Positions 23,698-32,694 are shown, counted from the first letter of the stretch. The stretch is DNA of 64,000 bases from Coprobacillaceae bacterium UN01-12pH3A (GCA_027676805.1 JAQENU010000003.1:292641-356640), one strand, 5' to 3'. Numbers and translations: made by a program. The notes: generated by a model not told the origin, from the letters alone.

Positions 23698-25081
23698 AGA
23701 ATTTTAAGTTTCTTGGTGTACGTGGGTAAGGAAGCACATCACGAATGTTTTGAACACCGGTAATATACATTACTAAACGTTCAAATCCCAATCCGAATCC
23801 GGCATGCTTAACGCCACCGTATCTTCTTAGATCCATATACCATTGTAATGATTCCTGATCAACACCCATTTCATCCATACGTGCCGCTAAAACGTCATAG
23901 CGTTCTTCTCTTTGACTGCCACCAACTAATTCTCCAATTCCCGGAACTAATAGGTCAGCGGCTGCCACTGTCTTTCCATCATCGTTGACACGCATATAGA
24001 AAGCCTTGATATCTTTTGGATAGTCTTTCAAGAAAACGGGTCCTTTCACCACTTCACTGCATAAATAGACTTCATGTTCACTGGCAAGATCAATTCCCCA
24101 TTCAACCGGATATTCAAATTTCTTACCTGATTTAATTAAAATATCCACGGCATCACTATAGCTTAAACGTTTAAATTCTGAATTTAATACGTGAGTTAAA
24201 CGATCCAATAATGTCTTATCAACAAATTGGTTTAAGAATTCCATTTCTGCCGCTCCGTTGTCTAATACATATTGAATGCAGTATTTTACCATATCTTCAA
24301 TAAGGTTCATATCGTCATCCAAATCAGCAAAAGCAATTTCCGGTTCGATCATCCAGAATTCACTGACATGGCGGCTGGTGTTAGAGATTTCTGCTCTGAA
24401 AGTAGGTCCGAATGTATAAACATCTCTAAACGCTAAGGCAAAAGATTCTACATGTAATTGTCCTGAAACTGTCAAAGAGGCTTTCTTCCCAAAGAAATCT
24501 TCTTCGTAGTTGCCATCATTTCGAGTTGTAACGGTGAAAGTTTCTCCTGCTCCTTCAGCATCGTTTCCGGTAATGATCGGAGCGTGGATATAGACAAATC
24601 CCTGATCTTGGAAAAATTCATGGATTGCCATTGCAAGTAATGAACGGATTCTAAATACTGCCATAAAAGTATTAGTACGAGGTCTTAAATGTGGTATCTC
24701 TCTTAAATACTCCATACTATGGCGTTTCTTTTGCAGCGGATAATCTTCGTCACAATCTCCCTCGATCGTGATTTCAGTAGCTTCGATTTCGAATGGTTGT
24801 TTTGCGTCCGGTGTCAGCTTAAATTTTCCTAAGATTTTTAAAGCAGCTCCGGTTTTTACTTTCTTGATTTCATCAAAGTTTTTCAAACTTTCTTCTACAT
24901 ACACAATTTGTGCATTTTTAAAATATGTTCCATCATTTAATGCAATAAATCCTACTTTTCCATTATCACGATTTGTACGTACCCATCCTTCGATTTCGAC
25001 GTATTCCAATGATTCACTTTCTACGATATTTCCTGAAATGACCATTTCATATAACTCTCTGATTGTTTCAAACTCAAACAT
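23696..25081 (-). CDS. asnS: Asparaginyl-tRNA synthetase
   Basis: 461 aa class IIb enzyme charging tRNA-Asn. The N-terminal OB-fold anticodon domain has [21 protein letters not shown]. The core contains [15 protein letters not shown], motif 2 ([21 protein letters not shown]) given here in two parts around residue 232, and motif 3 ([15 protein letters not shown]). Its presence means Asn-tRNA need not depend on transamidation. AGGAGG precedes the ATG. Expression is controlled by the T-box at 25105-25325. Confidence 0.96.
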   Translation of the reverse strand: MFEFETIRELYEMVISGNIVESESLEYVEIEGWVRTNRDNGKVGFIALNDGTYFKNAQIVYVEESLKNFDEIKKVKTGAALKILGKFKLTPDAKQPFEIEATEITIEGDCDEDYPLQKKRHSMEYLREIPHLRPRTNTFMAVFRIRSLLAMAIHEFFQDQGFVYIHAPIITGNDAEGAGETFTVTTRNDGNYEEDFFGKKASLTVSGQLHVESFALAFRDVYTFGPTFRAEISNTSRHVSEFWMIEPEIAFADLDDDMNLIEDMVKYCIQYVLDNGAAEMEFLNQFVDKTLLDRLTHVLNSEFKRLSYSDAVDILIKSGKKFEYPVEWGIDLASEHEVYLCSEVVKGPVFLKDYPKDIKAFYMRVNDDGKTVAAADLLVPGIGELVGGSQREERYDVLAARMDEMGVDQESLQWYMDLRRYGGVKHAGFGLGFERLVMYITGVQNIRDVLPYPRTPRNLKF

Positions 25082-25104
25082 GGTTTCTTCCTCCTTTTGT
25101 AAAT

Positions 25105-25325
25105 AAAAAAGCCGCTCCTAAAAAGGAACGACTAAGCGCGGTACCATCCTTACTTCATCTTTAAACAAGATGCTCTCTAAGCTTTAACGCCGCTAAGCGA
25201 GATAGTCTACTCACATTTCTCCTATCTAGTTCATTGAGTGTTACATAGCATCTAAGTGTTTTGCTTTCACCATCCAAAACTCGCTTAATAGGCGATGTAT
25301 GCTCTCAAATCATTACTTGTACCTA
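25105..25325 (-). promoter_or_regulatory. T-box leader of asnS
   Basis: The minus strand carries the T-box core GGATGGTACCGCG (25138-25150). A terminator follows, with stem AGTCGTTCCT / AGGAGCGGCT (25110-25119 with 25124-25133) and a T-run at 25105-25110. I could not place the specifier codon with certainty; by gene identity it should be AAC or AAU. Confidence 0.88.
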
Positions 25326-25327
25326 TA

Positions 25328-25356
25328 TTATTACCATCTTCCTAAATATTTATCAA
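25328..25356 (-). promoter_or_regulatory. Promoter of the asnS T-box transcript
   Basis: Minus strand TTGATA (25351-25356), 17 bp, TAATAA (25328-25333); an alternative -10 TAATAT lies 3 bp further on. Confidence 0.55.
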
Positions 25357-25364
25357 TACTTTTT

Positions 25365-26018
25365 TTACAATTCCTCTTCTACGTCATCATTTAGATGCAT
25401 TTTGATTGCTAATTCCTGAATAGCCACAACAACATCTACCGTCTGCACCTCAACACCGGGGCGCACAGTAAAATGCGTATGAGTGAAATCAACGATTCCT
25501 TTAATACCCAAATCCATCAAACGATTAACTGTTTCCTGTACATTTTGTGAAATAGCCAAGATGGCAATTTTACACCCTTTAGGGAAATTCCCTTCCAAAT
25601 CATCAATATTATAAAGTTTAACTCCGAATCTTTCTCCCATTTTATTTGGATCTAAATCAAAGGCACATACGATTTGTCCCACAGTGTACTGCCAGCGATT
25701 ATACTTTAAAATGGCACTTCCTAAATTTCCTACCCCTATTAAGATAATAGGTTCATGTAATCCTAATCCTAACACTTCGTTAAAGACATCAATCAAATGC
25801 TTGACATCATATCCTTTTCCTCGGCGCCCTAAATTCTCTGTTTTAGAGAGATACGTAAAATCACGTCGGATCGTTGTATCTTGAATCCCTGTGGCTTCAT
25901 AAAGTTCACTTGATAGAAAAACTTCTTTTCCTTCATGCTGCATTTTACGCAATGCTTTTAGATAAATAGGATATCTTGACATGGTGGCTTTTGATATTTT
26001 CGGCATTTTTTTATCCAT
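25365..26018 (-). CDS. rex: Redox-sensing transcriptional repressor Rex
   Basis: 217 aa. N-terminal winged helix with SKATMSRYPIYLKALRKM and GIQDTTIRRDFTYLS; C-terminal Rossmann fold with IGVGNLGSAIL, which binds NADH/NAD+; FDLDPNKMGERFG typical of Rex. Rex represses fermentation and energy genes when NAD+ is high and is released by NADH. A Rex-type operator is present upstream of ackA in the same window. ATG 26018 is preferred (AAAGGA 7 nt upstream) over TTG 26021. Confidence 0.95.
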   Translation of the reverse strand: MDKKMPKISKATMSRYPIYLKALRKMQHEGKEVFLSSELYEATGIQDTTIRRDFTYLSKTENLGRRGKGYDVKHLIDVFNEVLGLGLHEPIILIGVGNLGSAILKYNRWQYTVGQIVCAFDLDPNKMGERFGVKLYNIDDLEGNFPKGCKIAILAISQNVQETVNRLMDLGIKGIVDFTHTHFTVRPGVEVQTVDVVVAIQELAIKMHLNDDVEEEL

Positions 26019-26062
26019 CAAATCATCCTTTCTTCCTTTATTTTACCTAAATTCTATAGTTC

Positions 26063-27058
26063 TTACAACACTAAACTTGGTCTTGCACTCAGCTTTAAGT
26101 CCGCAAAGCATTTTTGATCGTACATATAGCTTCCTGCCATGGCGATCATTGCCGCATTATCCGTACAGCACCATAATGGCGGCAATACAAGTTCAATCGG
26201 TTCTTTTTCAAATGCCGCTGTCAGGTCGGCTCTCAGCTTAGAATTGGCACTGACACCACCGGCAACAATAACCTGTTTCACTTCATAGGCTTTTGCGGCA
26301 CGCAATGTCTTGCTGACTAAGATACCTAACGCTGCTTCTTGGAAAGAACATGACAAGTCTTCCTTATTGACTTCTTCATGACGCTGATCCATTTTATGAA
26401 CTAAATTGATCACAGCTGACTTTAGTCCGCTGTAAGAAAAATTATACGTATCATCATCCAATGGACGAGGCAAAGGATAGACCGGTTTTCCGTTTTTGGC
26501 TAAGCGGTCAATTTCCGGTCCGCCGGGATATGGCACATGGATCACTCTTCCGACTTTGTCATAGGCTTCACCAATCGCATCATCTAAGGTAGTTCCGATG
26601 ATTTCAAATTGAAGATGATCACGCATATAAACAAGCTCAGTATGTCCTCCGGAAACAACAAGTGCCATCAATGGGAATTTCAGTTCACTGACTAGCTGAT
26701 TAGCATAAATATGTCCAGCAATATGATGCACCCCAATTAAAGGCTTGTCACAAGCATAGGCTAAGGTTTTAGCCGCCTGCATTCCGACATGCAATGAACC
26801 GATCAGTCCCGGTCCGCGAGTTACGGCAACTGCATCGATCTGATCCATCGTCATCTGTGCTTTAGCCAAAGCTTCTTTGATAACGTAGGAAATGTTTTCT
26901 ACATGCATGCGGCTGGCTAATTCAGGCACAACCCCTCCATAAAGCTTATGGGTTGCAATTTGTGTCGATACGACATTGGCAAGCAATTCTTGTTTATCTT
27001 TTAAAATAGCAGCTGCGGTTTCATCACAGCTTGATTCAATAGCGAGTATAACAGCCAT
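26063..27058 (-). CDS. tsaD: tRNA t6A biosynthesis protein TsaD
   Basis: 331 aa ASKHA-fold enzyme of the Kae1/YgjD family, transferring threonylcarbamoyl to A37 of ANN-decoding tRNAs. The family opening ILAIESSCDETAAAI, the metal-binding HHIAGHIYAN motif, VVSGGHTELVYM and the late VAGGVSANSKLR are all present. The start overlaps rimI as TAATG. With TsaB and TsaE, encoded just upstream, it completes the bacterial t6A complex except TsaC, which is not in the window. Confidence 0.96.
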   Translation of the reverse strand: MAVILAIESSCDETAAAILKDKQELLANVVSTQIATHKLYGGVVPELASRMHVENISYVIKEALAKAQMTMDQIDAVAVTRGPGLIGSLHVGMQAAKTLAYACDKPLIGVHHIAGHIYANQLVSELKFPLMALVVSGGHTELVYMRDHLQFEIIGTTLDDAIGEAYDKVGRVIHVPYPGGPEIDRLAKNGKPVYPLPRPLDDDTYNFSYSGLKSAVINLVHKMDQRHEEVNKEDLSCSFQEAALGILVSKTLRAAKAYEVKQVIVAGGVSANSKLRADLTAAFEKEPIELVLPPLWCCTDNAAMIAMAGSYMYDQKCFADLKLSARPSLVL

Positions 27059-27498
27059 TATTGTTTCACCTCTTTCATCATTAAATGTGCATCCTCAATA
27101 GGATCGGTATAATAATTCTTTCTTATCGATACCCGTTTAAAGCCAAAAGATTCATATAATGAAATAGCCGGGGTATTGCTGACACGAACCTCAAGCGTAA
27201 AGATCGGAGCCTTATTTTTGATGCCATCTTCTAAGCAGTACGCAACAAGCTGTTTGGCATATCCATGGCGCTGATAACGTTTTCCCACTGCTACATTTGT
27301 AATTTCCACATAAGGATTTTTGATCCAGTAGCCTATGTAGCCCACGATTTCATTATCAATGCTTAAAACGATGTAGGTCGCAAAAGGATTTTGTGTCAAT
27401 TCAAAGATAAAATCTTCTTCTTTCCATGGACTGCTGAACAGTTCCTTTTCTAACTCCAGAATCAAAGGCAAGTCCTCTGCCTGCATCTTTCTTAGCAT
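27058..27498 (-). CDS. rimI: Ribosomal protein S18 alanine N-acetyltransferase RimI
   Basis: 146 aa GNAT-fold acetyltransferase; acetyl-CoA loop in VAVGKRYQRHGYAKQLV and LEVRVSNTPAISLYESFGFK at the C-terminal side, both typical of RimI. Predicted to acetylate the N-terminus of ribosomal protein S18. Overlaps tsaB by 7 nt upstream and tsaD by TAATG downstream; the position in the tsa operon supports the RimI call over other GNATs. Confidence 0.9.
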   Translation of the reverse strand: MLRKMQAEDLPLILELEKELFSSPWKEEDFIFELTQNPFATYIVLSIDNEIVGYIGYWIKNPYVEITNVAVGKRYQRHGYAKQLVAYCLEDGIKNKAPIFTLEVRVSNTPAISLYESFGFKRVSIRKNYYTDPIEDAHLMMKEVKQ

Positions 27499-28073
27499 TG
27501 TTTCTTTGCCTCCACCCCTTTGATATAAGTAGGAACTAAACGGTCACAATCTTCTATGTACGGTGCTTTTCTGCTTAATAAATAGAGGTTGTCACACAAT
27601 GGAATCTCATCGGCTAAAGCTACTACCGGGAAATCAGGATGCTCACCCTTAAATACTTCAAAAGCTTCTGCTTCCATTAAAGTATCTTCCATTAACGGCT
27701 CACCGTTTTCATACATTCCGACATAGAGTTTATTTCCTCTGGCATCGATAATCGTAATCGCTTTTTGATCTCCGGCAAGCATCGCTAAAGATGAAACAGC
27801 TTTTAAACGAATCGGCATCACACTGCTTAATGTTTTAGCAATCGTCATCGCAATACGAACTCCGGTATATGATCCCGGTCCTAAAGAAACGACCATTTCA
27901 TCAATATCCTTCATTTGCCAGTGCTGTCCGTCCATCAAATCCTTTAATACCGGAATAGCAAGCTCTGACTGCTGTTTCAATGCTTCTAGCTGACGACAAG
28001 CTCTTAGCAGTCCATCTTCATATAATGCGATCGCTAAATAATGATTTGATGTATCCATTACGATTGTTCTCAT
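27492..28073 (-). CDS. tsaB: tRNA t6A biosynthesis scaffold TsaB
   Basis: 193 aa paralogue of TsaD's N-terminal half. MDTSNHYLAIALYEDG and the hallmark VSLGPGSYTGVRIAMTIAKT identify YeaZ/TsaB, which dimerises with TsaD in t6A synthesis. GGAGG lies 7 nt upstream of the ATG, inside tsaE; the genes overlap as ATGA. Confidence 0.93.
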   Translation of the reverse strand: MRTIVMDTSNHYLAIALYEDGLLRACRQLEALKQQSELAIPVLKDLMDGQHWQMKDIDEMVVSLGPGSYTGVRIAMTIAKTLSSVMPIRLKAVSSLAMLAGDQKAITIIDARGNKLYVGMYENGEPLMEDTLMEAEAFEVFKGEHPDFPVVALADEIPLCDNLYLLSRKAPYIEDCDRLVPTYIKGVEAKKQC

Positions 28074-28522
28074 GCCAATACCTCCTTACACAATGTTTCA
28101 TAAGCAAATCCATGTGGAACAAACTCAATGGTTCGTGTTTGTTCGTCTATATATTGAAGATTAATCTCCAAGTATTCTTCCGGTATATCTTCCTGCATAT
28201 ACATCGGCCATTCAATGACACTGAGTGCTTCACTGTCAATATATTCTCCAAATCCCAAATCTTCATAGCCGTCTTCTAAGCGGTAAGCATCAAAATGATA
28301 CAATGGCAGACGTCCGCTGTGATATTCCTTCAATATTGTAAAAGTAGGAGAATTAACAATTTCTTTTACCCCTAAGCCTTTGGCAATACCTTTTGTAAAC
28401 GTCGTTTTCCCAGCTCCTAAATCTCCTGTTAACAAAATTACTGTATGTTCTTTGATTGCCTGCCCTAGCTTTAATGCGATTCTGCTTGTTTCTTCTACAC
28501 TGTTTACCGTTACTTTATACAT
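28070..28522 (-). CDS. tsaE: tRNA t6A biosynthesis ATPase TsaE
   Basis: 150 aa P-loop ATPase: Walker A LLTGDLGAGKTTFTKGIAKG, then VNSPTFTILKEY and HFDAYRLEDGYEDLGF, diagnostic for YjeE/TsaE. Hydrolysis resets the TsaBD complex. First gene of tsaE-tsaB-rimI-tsaD. The ATG at 28522 is preceded by GTGGGTGAT; a GTG at 28534 is an alternative. Confidence 0.94.
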   Translation of the reverse strand: MYKVTVNSVEETSRIALKLGQAIKEHTVILLTGDLGAGKTTFTKGIAKGLGVKEIVNSPTFTILKEYHSGRLPLYHFDAYRLEDGYEDLGFGEYIDSEALSVIEWPMYMQEDIPEEYLEINLQYIDEQTRTIEFVPHGFAYETLCKEVLA

Positions 28523-28559
28523 ATTATCACCCACTTCATTTTAACAAGTTTTATAAAAG

Positions 28560-28584
28560 AAAAAAAGTAGAATACCACTACTTT
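28560..28584 (-). terminator. Terminator after DUF402 gene
   Basis: AAAGTAG / CTACTTT stem (28564-28570 with 28578-28584) with a T-run on the minus strand. Confidence 0.8.
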
Positions 28585-29117
28585 TCCTTCCGTTTAAATT
28601 CCTGATACACATGATACCAATGTTCACTAAATCCATGCTTGAAAGGCCCACTGGATGTTTTTGCCATCTCGATCAGCTCTTCTAACTGTGACCTCAAAAT
28701 AATATCTAATTCATCAGGATAATGCATTTTGCGCTGATGCTGACGGTACTCCTCTTCATCAAGCACTTTGTATTTACAATCAGGAAAAACTTTTAAATCC
28801 AGATCATAGTCGATATATTTTATTGCCTCTCCATCCCAAAGACTGGGACTAGCTAAGTTACAATAGAAATATACTCCATTATTCCTTATCATACAAATTA
28901 CATTATACCATTCATGGTTAGGAAAATAACAGATTGCCGGTTCCCTCGTACACCAGACTCTACCATCCGCTTCTGTCACCAATGTCTTTACATTGATCAC
29001 AATCGTATGATCCTCATTTGCATCAAGAACTAAACCTTTAGACCAACTGCGATGAATCTTTCCATCATGTTTATAACTATGGATAAGGACTTCATCACCT
29101 AATTTAGGTTTATTCAT
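28578..29117 (-). CDS. DUF402 protein, YgaC/Ntdp-like nucleoside tri-/diphosphatase
   Basis: 179 aa. Typical DUF402 core: the opening GDEVLIHSYKHDGKIHRSW, VWCTREPAICYFPNHEWYNV, and the acidic metal-site stretch YIDYDLDLKVFPD with DEEEYRQHQ. Related proteins in staphylococci and Bacillus hydrolyse nucleoside tri- and diphosphates with metal; the activity here is inferred from the family. ATG 29117 is chosen because AAGGCAGG lies upstream and an extended -10 (TGTGTATAAT) precedes it, so the longer frame to 29153 would begin too early. Confidence 0.85.
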   Translation of the reverse strand: MNKPKLGDEVLIHSYKHDGKIHRSWSKGLVLDANEDHTIVINVKTLVTEADGRVWCTREPAICYFPNHEWYNVICMIRNNGVYFYCNLASPSLWDGEAIKYIDYDLDLKVFPDCKYKVLDEEEYRQHQRKMHYPDELDIILRSQLEELIEMAKTSSGPFKHGFSEHWYHVYQEFKRKEK

Positions 29118-29876
29118 GACCTGCCTTCTTTCTATAACGTAAATATTATACACAATTTACAGAAAAATAGATAGTCTCAATTTTATTTATCGAAAATGGC
29201 TTTTAAAAAACAAAAAAATGGTCCCGGATATACAGTTTCATCAAGGTGTATTCCACCATTTGCCGATAGTCGGAACTTTCCTTTTCTTTTTATATTCTTT
29301 ATTTTCTGCATATCTTCTTCCATTTTTTGTTTTAAATTCGTGTAATAACTCGAATACACGCTTATTTTAACAAAGGCAAAATGAAAAAACTGTCGAAACA
29401 ACGTAACAATTCAAAGATTTTTGATAAATTTACTACGTTTTTAGTATTCCTTAGGTTATTTACTCTTATCCCGTTTTCTGCCTTTGCGCTTTTTTAGTTT
29501 TCCTCCCCATGATTCCCAACTAAAAAAGACTTTATTATTTGGTTTGTCCCTCTCACCTCCACGTTACCATTCTAACAGAACTTTATGTTTCGATAAATAG
29601 TTAAGTGTGTCTACACATTTCTTGCATATTTGCGCTTTTATTTAAATATCTTGTCGGATTATGTCTAAATAATTTTGTGGATACGCAAAAAAAGCAGCTT
29701 TATAAAAAAAGTTGCTTTTTCAACTAATTTAGGGAAACTCACTTTGAATTTCACATTTAAACTCCGTTTGATCCACTGTTTATTGCGTAAATCCCCTAAA
29801 TTTCATTACTTATTTCCATTACTCAATCATTATAGCAAATCTCACTATGAACGATAGTAAGATGTGTGTATACACA
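29118..29876. other. Long intergenic stretch without a confident gene
   Basis: About 760 bases with no recognisable protein. It holds a perfect 11-bp inverted repeat CTTTTTTAGTT / AACTAAAAAAG (29489-29499 with 29518-29528). It also holds a hairpin AGCAGCTTT / AAAGTTGCT with T-runs on both sides (29690-29720) that may terminate thiT, and two similar short palindromes near 29604 and 29864. A weak 42-codon frame on the minus strand (29183-29311) has only GGAAGA as ribosome site. I see no tRNA, tmRNA or SRP RNA. Confidence 0.5.
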
Positions 29877-30416
29877 CTACAGCTTGACAACCTTCTTTAA
29901 TTTTGGTAATAAAACCGTCACAAGAACAAAGCAAACCACTAAAGTTGCCAAATTATAAGGTAAATTATAGATAAAGGAATACCAATATTTGCTCATTCCT
30001 GCCGGTGTGTTCTGATAAAAAAGGAAAACCCCGGAAAAATAATGGGATAAAAACTTCAATAGCATCGCAAACCCTATGCCAATAGGAAGCTCCCAGCCGT
30101 TTTTTAAACGGATATTTTTAATTAGTGCCGCTAAGCCGCATACTCCAAATGGAATTAAATAGTCTAATGCGACAGACCACCATCCCCAAAAAGTAGCGAT
30201 ACCTACAGCAAATAAAATGATGGAAGCGCCTGCCCCTACAATAATTCCGCCTTTAACACCTAAAAGGTATGACGCTAAAAAGATGGCAATTAATGAAAAC
30301 GAAATATTGCCGCCAAACGGCATCCCCGGCAGGGCTCGATTGACAAATTCCATTGCGACTTCTAAGGCGATGAACATTGCGATATAGCTCATCCATAATA
30401 CTTTTTTGTTCTTCAT
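29877..30416 (-). CDS. thiT: ECF thiamine transporter S component ThiT
   Basis: 179 aa, six predicted membrane helices. ThiT-like thiamine-binding features: the WGWWSVALDYLIPFG helix segment and KFLSHYFSGVFLF. It binds thiamine outside and works with the shared EcfAA'T energising module, not in this window. The TPP riboswitch and terminator immediately upstream confirm the vitamin. ATG 30416 has AGGAGAG upstream; the longer frame to 30482 is riboswitch-terminator sequence and is rejected. Confidence 0.93.
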   Translation of the reverse strand: MKNKKVLWMSYIAMFIALEVAMEFVNRALPGMPFGGNISFSLIAIFLASYLLGVKGGIIVGAGASIILFAVGIATFWGWWSVALDYLIPFGVCGLAALIKNIRLKNGWELPIGIGFAMLLKFLSHYFSGVFLFYQNTPAGMSKYWYSFIYNLPYNLATLVVCFVLVTVLLPKLKKVVKL

Positions 30417-30454
30417 ACTTTCTCTCCTATCTTTATATAATGCCACCGCCAAAT

Positions 30455-30480
30455 AAAAAGGCTTTCCAAAGTGGAAAGCC
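30455..30480 (-). terminator. Riboswitch-controlled terminator before thiT
   Basis: GGCTTTCC / GGAAAGCC perfect 8-bp stem (30460-30467 with 30473-30480) with T-run on the minus strand, between the TPP aptamer and the thiT ribosome site. Confidence 0.9.
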
Positions 30481-30483
30481 AAT

Positions 30484-30596
30484 AGTTCCTATTTAGCTCT
30501 CTCTACGCTGGTATTATCCAGTATCAGATTCAAAGGGTTGAACATTGGTTCTCTCAGCAGATGCACCCCTGGCAGATATTATGATAGAACCATTCC
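30484..30596 (-). promoter_or_regulatory. TPP (THI-box) riboswitch
   Basis: Minus strand shows the conserved aptamer elements in order: GGGGTGC, CTGCTGAGAGAACC, ACCCTTTGAATCTGAT, CTGGATAATACCAGCGTAG. The outer P1 ends pair as GGTTCTAT with ATAGGAAC. TPP binding should favour the downstream terminator and shut off thiT. Confidence 0.96.
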
Positions 30597-30627
30597 CCCT
30601 AAATAGCAAGTATTTTTTATAGGAGGC

Positions 30628-30645
30628 TTGTTAAATAATTAACAC
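30628..30645 (+). promoter_or_regulatory. Rex-type operator upstream of ackA
   Basis: TTGTTAA-ATAA-TTAACAC, a near-perfect match to the clostridial-type Rex site TTGTTAA-N4-TTAACAA, located just upstream of the ackA promoter. The rex gene is 4.6 kb away in the window. Confidence 0.8.
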
Positions 30646-30654
30646 ATTTTAGTA

Positions 30655-30683
30655 TGGTCTTTTCTTATAAATAGGCATATAAT
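30655..30683 (+). promoter_or_regulatory. ackA promoter
   Basis: Weak -35 TGGTCT (30655-30660), 17 bp, perfect TATAAT (30678-30683). Confidence 0.65.
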
Positions 30684-30713
30684 AGAATTGATTTTAAAAA
30701 AAGGGGTGTATTT

Positions 30714-31907
30714 ATGGCAAAAATTATTTCTGTTAATGCAGGAAGTTCATCATTAAAATTCCGTTTGTTTGAAATGGATGACGAAACTCCGATCACTTCC
30801 GGAGTTATCGAAAGAATCGGATTTGACGATGCGATCTTTACAATCAAATACAACGGTGAAAAAGACGTAAAAACATTACCAATCAAAGATCATAAAGTAG
30901 CAGTACATTTATTACTGGAAGCTTTGATTGATAAAAAAATTGTAAATTCATTAGACGAAATCAAGGGAGTTGGTCACCGTGTTGTTCATGGTGGAGAATA
31001 TTTCAGTTCTTCAGCTATCTTTGATCAAGATACAGCAGATAAGATCGATGCGATCAGAGCGTTGGCACCTTTACATAACCCAGCCCATTTAACTGGTTAT
31101 TATGCCTTCAAAGAAGCCATTCCTACTGCTGGAGCGGTTGCGGTATTTGACACAGCATTCCATCAGACAATGGAACCAAGTTCATATATCTATCCAATCC
31201 CATATAAATATTACACTGAAAATAAAGTAAGAAAATACGGGGCACATGGAACTAGCCACTTCTATGTATCACAAAAAGTGATTGAAAAATTAGGAAATCC
31301 TGAACATTCAAAAATTATCGTTTGTCACTTAGGTGCCGGTGGAAGCTTAAGTGCCGTTAAAGATGGAAAATCAATTAATACTTCAATGGGATTAACTCCA
31401 TTAGCAGGTATTATGATGGGAACTCGTTCTGGAGACGTTGATCCTTCTATTATTTCTTATATTTGCGAACAAACAAATATTTCTGTAGAAGAAATGATTG
31501 ATATCTTAAATAAACAATCCGGTCTGTTAGGTGTTTCTGGCGTTTCAAGTGACTTCAGAGATGTTGAAAAGGCAATGAAGGAAGGAAACGAAAGAGCAAA
31601 ATTAGCAAGACAGATTTTCGTAAGACGTGTTGCTGATTATATCGGACGTTACTTTGTTCAAATGGGCGGATGCGATGCGATTGCATTTACAGCCGGAATC
31701 GGTGAAAACTCATTCAGCGGTCGTCATGATATTTTAGAAGCTATCAAAGAAGCTTTAGGAATTCAGATCAATGAAGACATCAACCATGAAGCAATCGGTG
31801 AAGAAGCCTTGATCAGTACACCTGAATCAAAGATCAAAGTCTTTGTTATCCCTACTGATGAAGAATTAGTCATTGCTAGAGATACTAAACGTTTATTAAA
31901 CTTATAA
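30714..31907 (+). CDS. ackA: Acetate kinase
   Basis: 397 aa ASKHA-fold kinase making ATP from acetyl-phosphate and ADP. Signatures: NAGSSSLKFRLFEM at the N-terminus, GHRVVHGGEYF, AVFDTAFHQTM, YGAHGTSHFYVS, LGAGGSLSAVKDGKSI and FTAGIGENS. Length is standard. AAGGGGTG precedes the ATG. Adjacent pta is not present. The codon use is cleaner than in neighbours (few rare codons), as expected of a highly expressed fermentation gene. Likely regulated by Rex. Confidence 0.97.
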   Translation: MAKIISVNAGSSSLKFRLFEMDDETPITSGVIERIGFDDAIFTIKYNGEKDVKTLPIKDHKVAVHLLLEALIDKKIVNSLDEIKGVGHRVVHGGEYFSSSAIFDQDTADKIDAIRALAPLHNPAHLTGYYAFKEAIPTAGAVAVFDTAFHQTMEPSSYIYPIPYKYYTENKVRKYGAHGTSHFYVSQKVIEKLGNPEHSKIIVCHLGAGGSLSAVKDGKSINTSMGLTPLAGIMMGTRSGDVDPSIISYICEQTNISVEEMIDILNKQSGLLGVSGVSSDFRDVEKAMKEGNERAKLARQIFVRRVADYIGRYFVQMGGCDAIAFTAGIGENSFSGRHDILEAIKEALGIQINEDINHEAIGEEALISTPESKIKVFVIPTDEELVIARDTKRLLNL

Positions 31908-31931
31908 TAAAAAGAGCTTCGGCTCTTTTTT
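31908..31931. terminator. Bidirectional terminator between ackA and the PemK-like gene
   Basis: AAAAAGAGC-TTCG-GCTCTTTTT with T-runs on both strands. Confidence 0.9.
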
Positions 31932-32455
31932 TATTTCAGTAAATTTTTTTCAACAAATTCTTTAATCACTTCTCGATCAGTAAAAACAGGACAAAATGGT
32001 TTTCTTAAATCTAATCGCTGCATATCGATAGAACGAATATCGCTCAGCTGTATTCTGCTTTTTAATCTTTTCCCATAATATTCAATTTCTATATCCATCT
32101 CAAATTGAGGATGGCACGGTTTAGAATCTTTTTTTATAGATGTACTCGGAATGACTAATGCTTTATATCCCAGATCTTTTAGTACATAGCACCAATGACC
32201 ATCCATCAGTTCTTTGGGGAATCCACGCCCAATATTGAAATATGCCATTTGATGTTCCTTAGGTCGATCATGCAAGCGATAATAAGTGCTTGCGCTTTCA
32301 CCGGAACCTTTAGGGACCAGATTGCAGTAGAAATATTCTAGCTGATTGGTTAAATGCAGCAGAGAACAGCAATATTTTTCAACATCATACATACCTGTTT
32401 CTTTAATATGAGATAGGGATTTACTGATTTCAAATAAATCTTCATTCATACCCAT
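31931..32455 (-). CDS. PemK/MazF-like protein, orphan
   Basis: 174 aa. The middle region (YFNIGRGFPKELMDGHWCYV, then LKDLGYKALVIPSTSIKKDS) resembles the PemK/MazF fold, where a GDIW-like strand precedes a GH.yVVL strand and an IP.TS segment. A helical N-terminal ~55 residues and a C-terminal IRSIDMQRLDLRK tail are added. PemK relatives are ribonucleases, but no antitoxin-like ORF lies on either side, so function as a toxin is doubtful. The basis is fold recall. GGAGG 8 nt upstream supports the ATG at 32455. Confidence 0.5.
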   Translation of the reverse strand: MGMNEDLFEISKSLSHIKETGMYDVEKYCCSLLHLTNQLEYFYCNLVPKGSGESASTYYRLHDRPKEHQMAYFNIGRGFPKELMDGHWCYVLKDLGYKALVIPSTSIKKDSKPCHPQFEMDIEIEYYGKRLKSRIQLSDIRSIDMQRLDLRKPFCPVFTDREVIKEFVEKNLLK

Positions 32456-32667
32456 AAAATTATCCTCCTAATTCACTATTCACATTTTTTCTCTTGTTTA
32501 CTACACTTTCAGTATTCACTCTTTTTTTGATTTCATTCACATCTTTCCAAAAGTAAATCTCCAAGAATTCTTCAAAAAACGATTCGATCTTTAACTTTCT
32601 TTCTATATTAGAGAATAATTCCTGTTATAAAATGACTTTAAAAATTTATTTTTATAAGAAACAGTGT

Positions 32668-32673
32668 TATAAT
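32668..32673 (+). promoter_or_regulatory. Extended -10 promoter of the TPR/CSD gene
   Basis: TGTTATAAT with no good -35 upstream, 22 bp ahead of the start codon. Confidence 0.55.
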
Positions 32674-32694
32674 GTTGTACAGGAGGGCAAAGTT

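Noticed and set aside
29183-29401. Minus-strand 72-codon ORF
   Set aside because: Weak ribosome site, no domain, unusual composition; kept only as a note in the intergenic entry.
29675-29857. Plus-strand 60-codon ORF
   Set aside because: Starts inside a hairpin with T-runs, AT-rich, no ribosome site.
30417-30482. N-terminal extension of ThiT
   Set aside because: It translates the TPP-riboswitch terminator.
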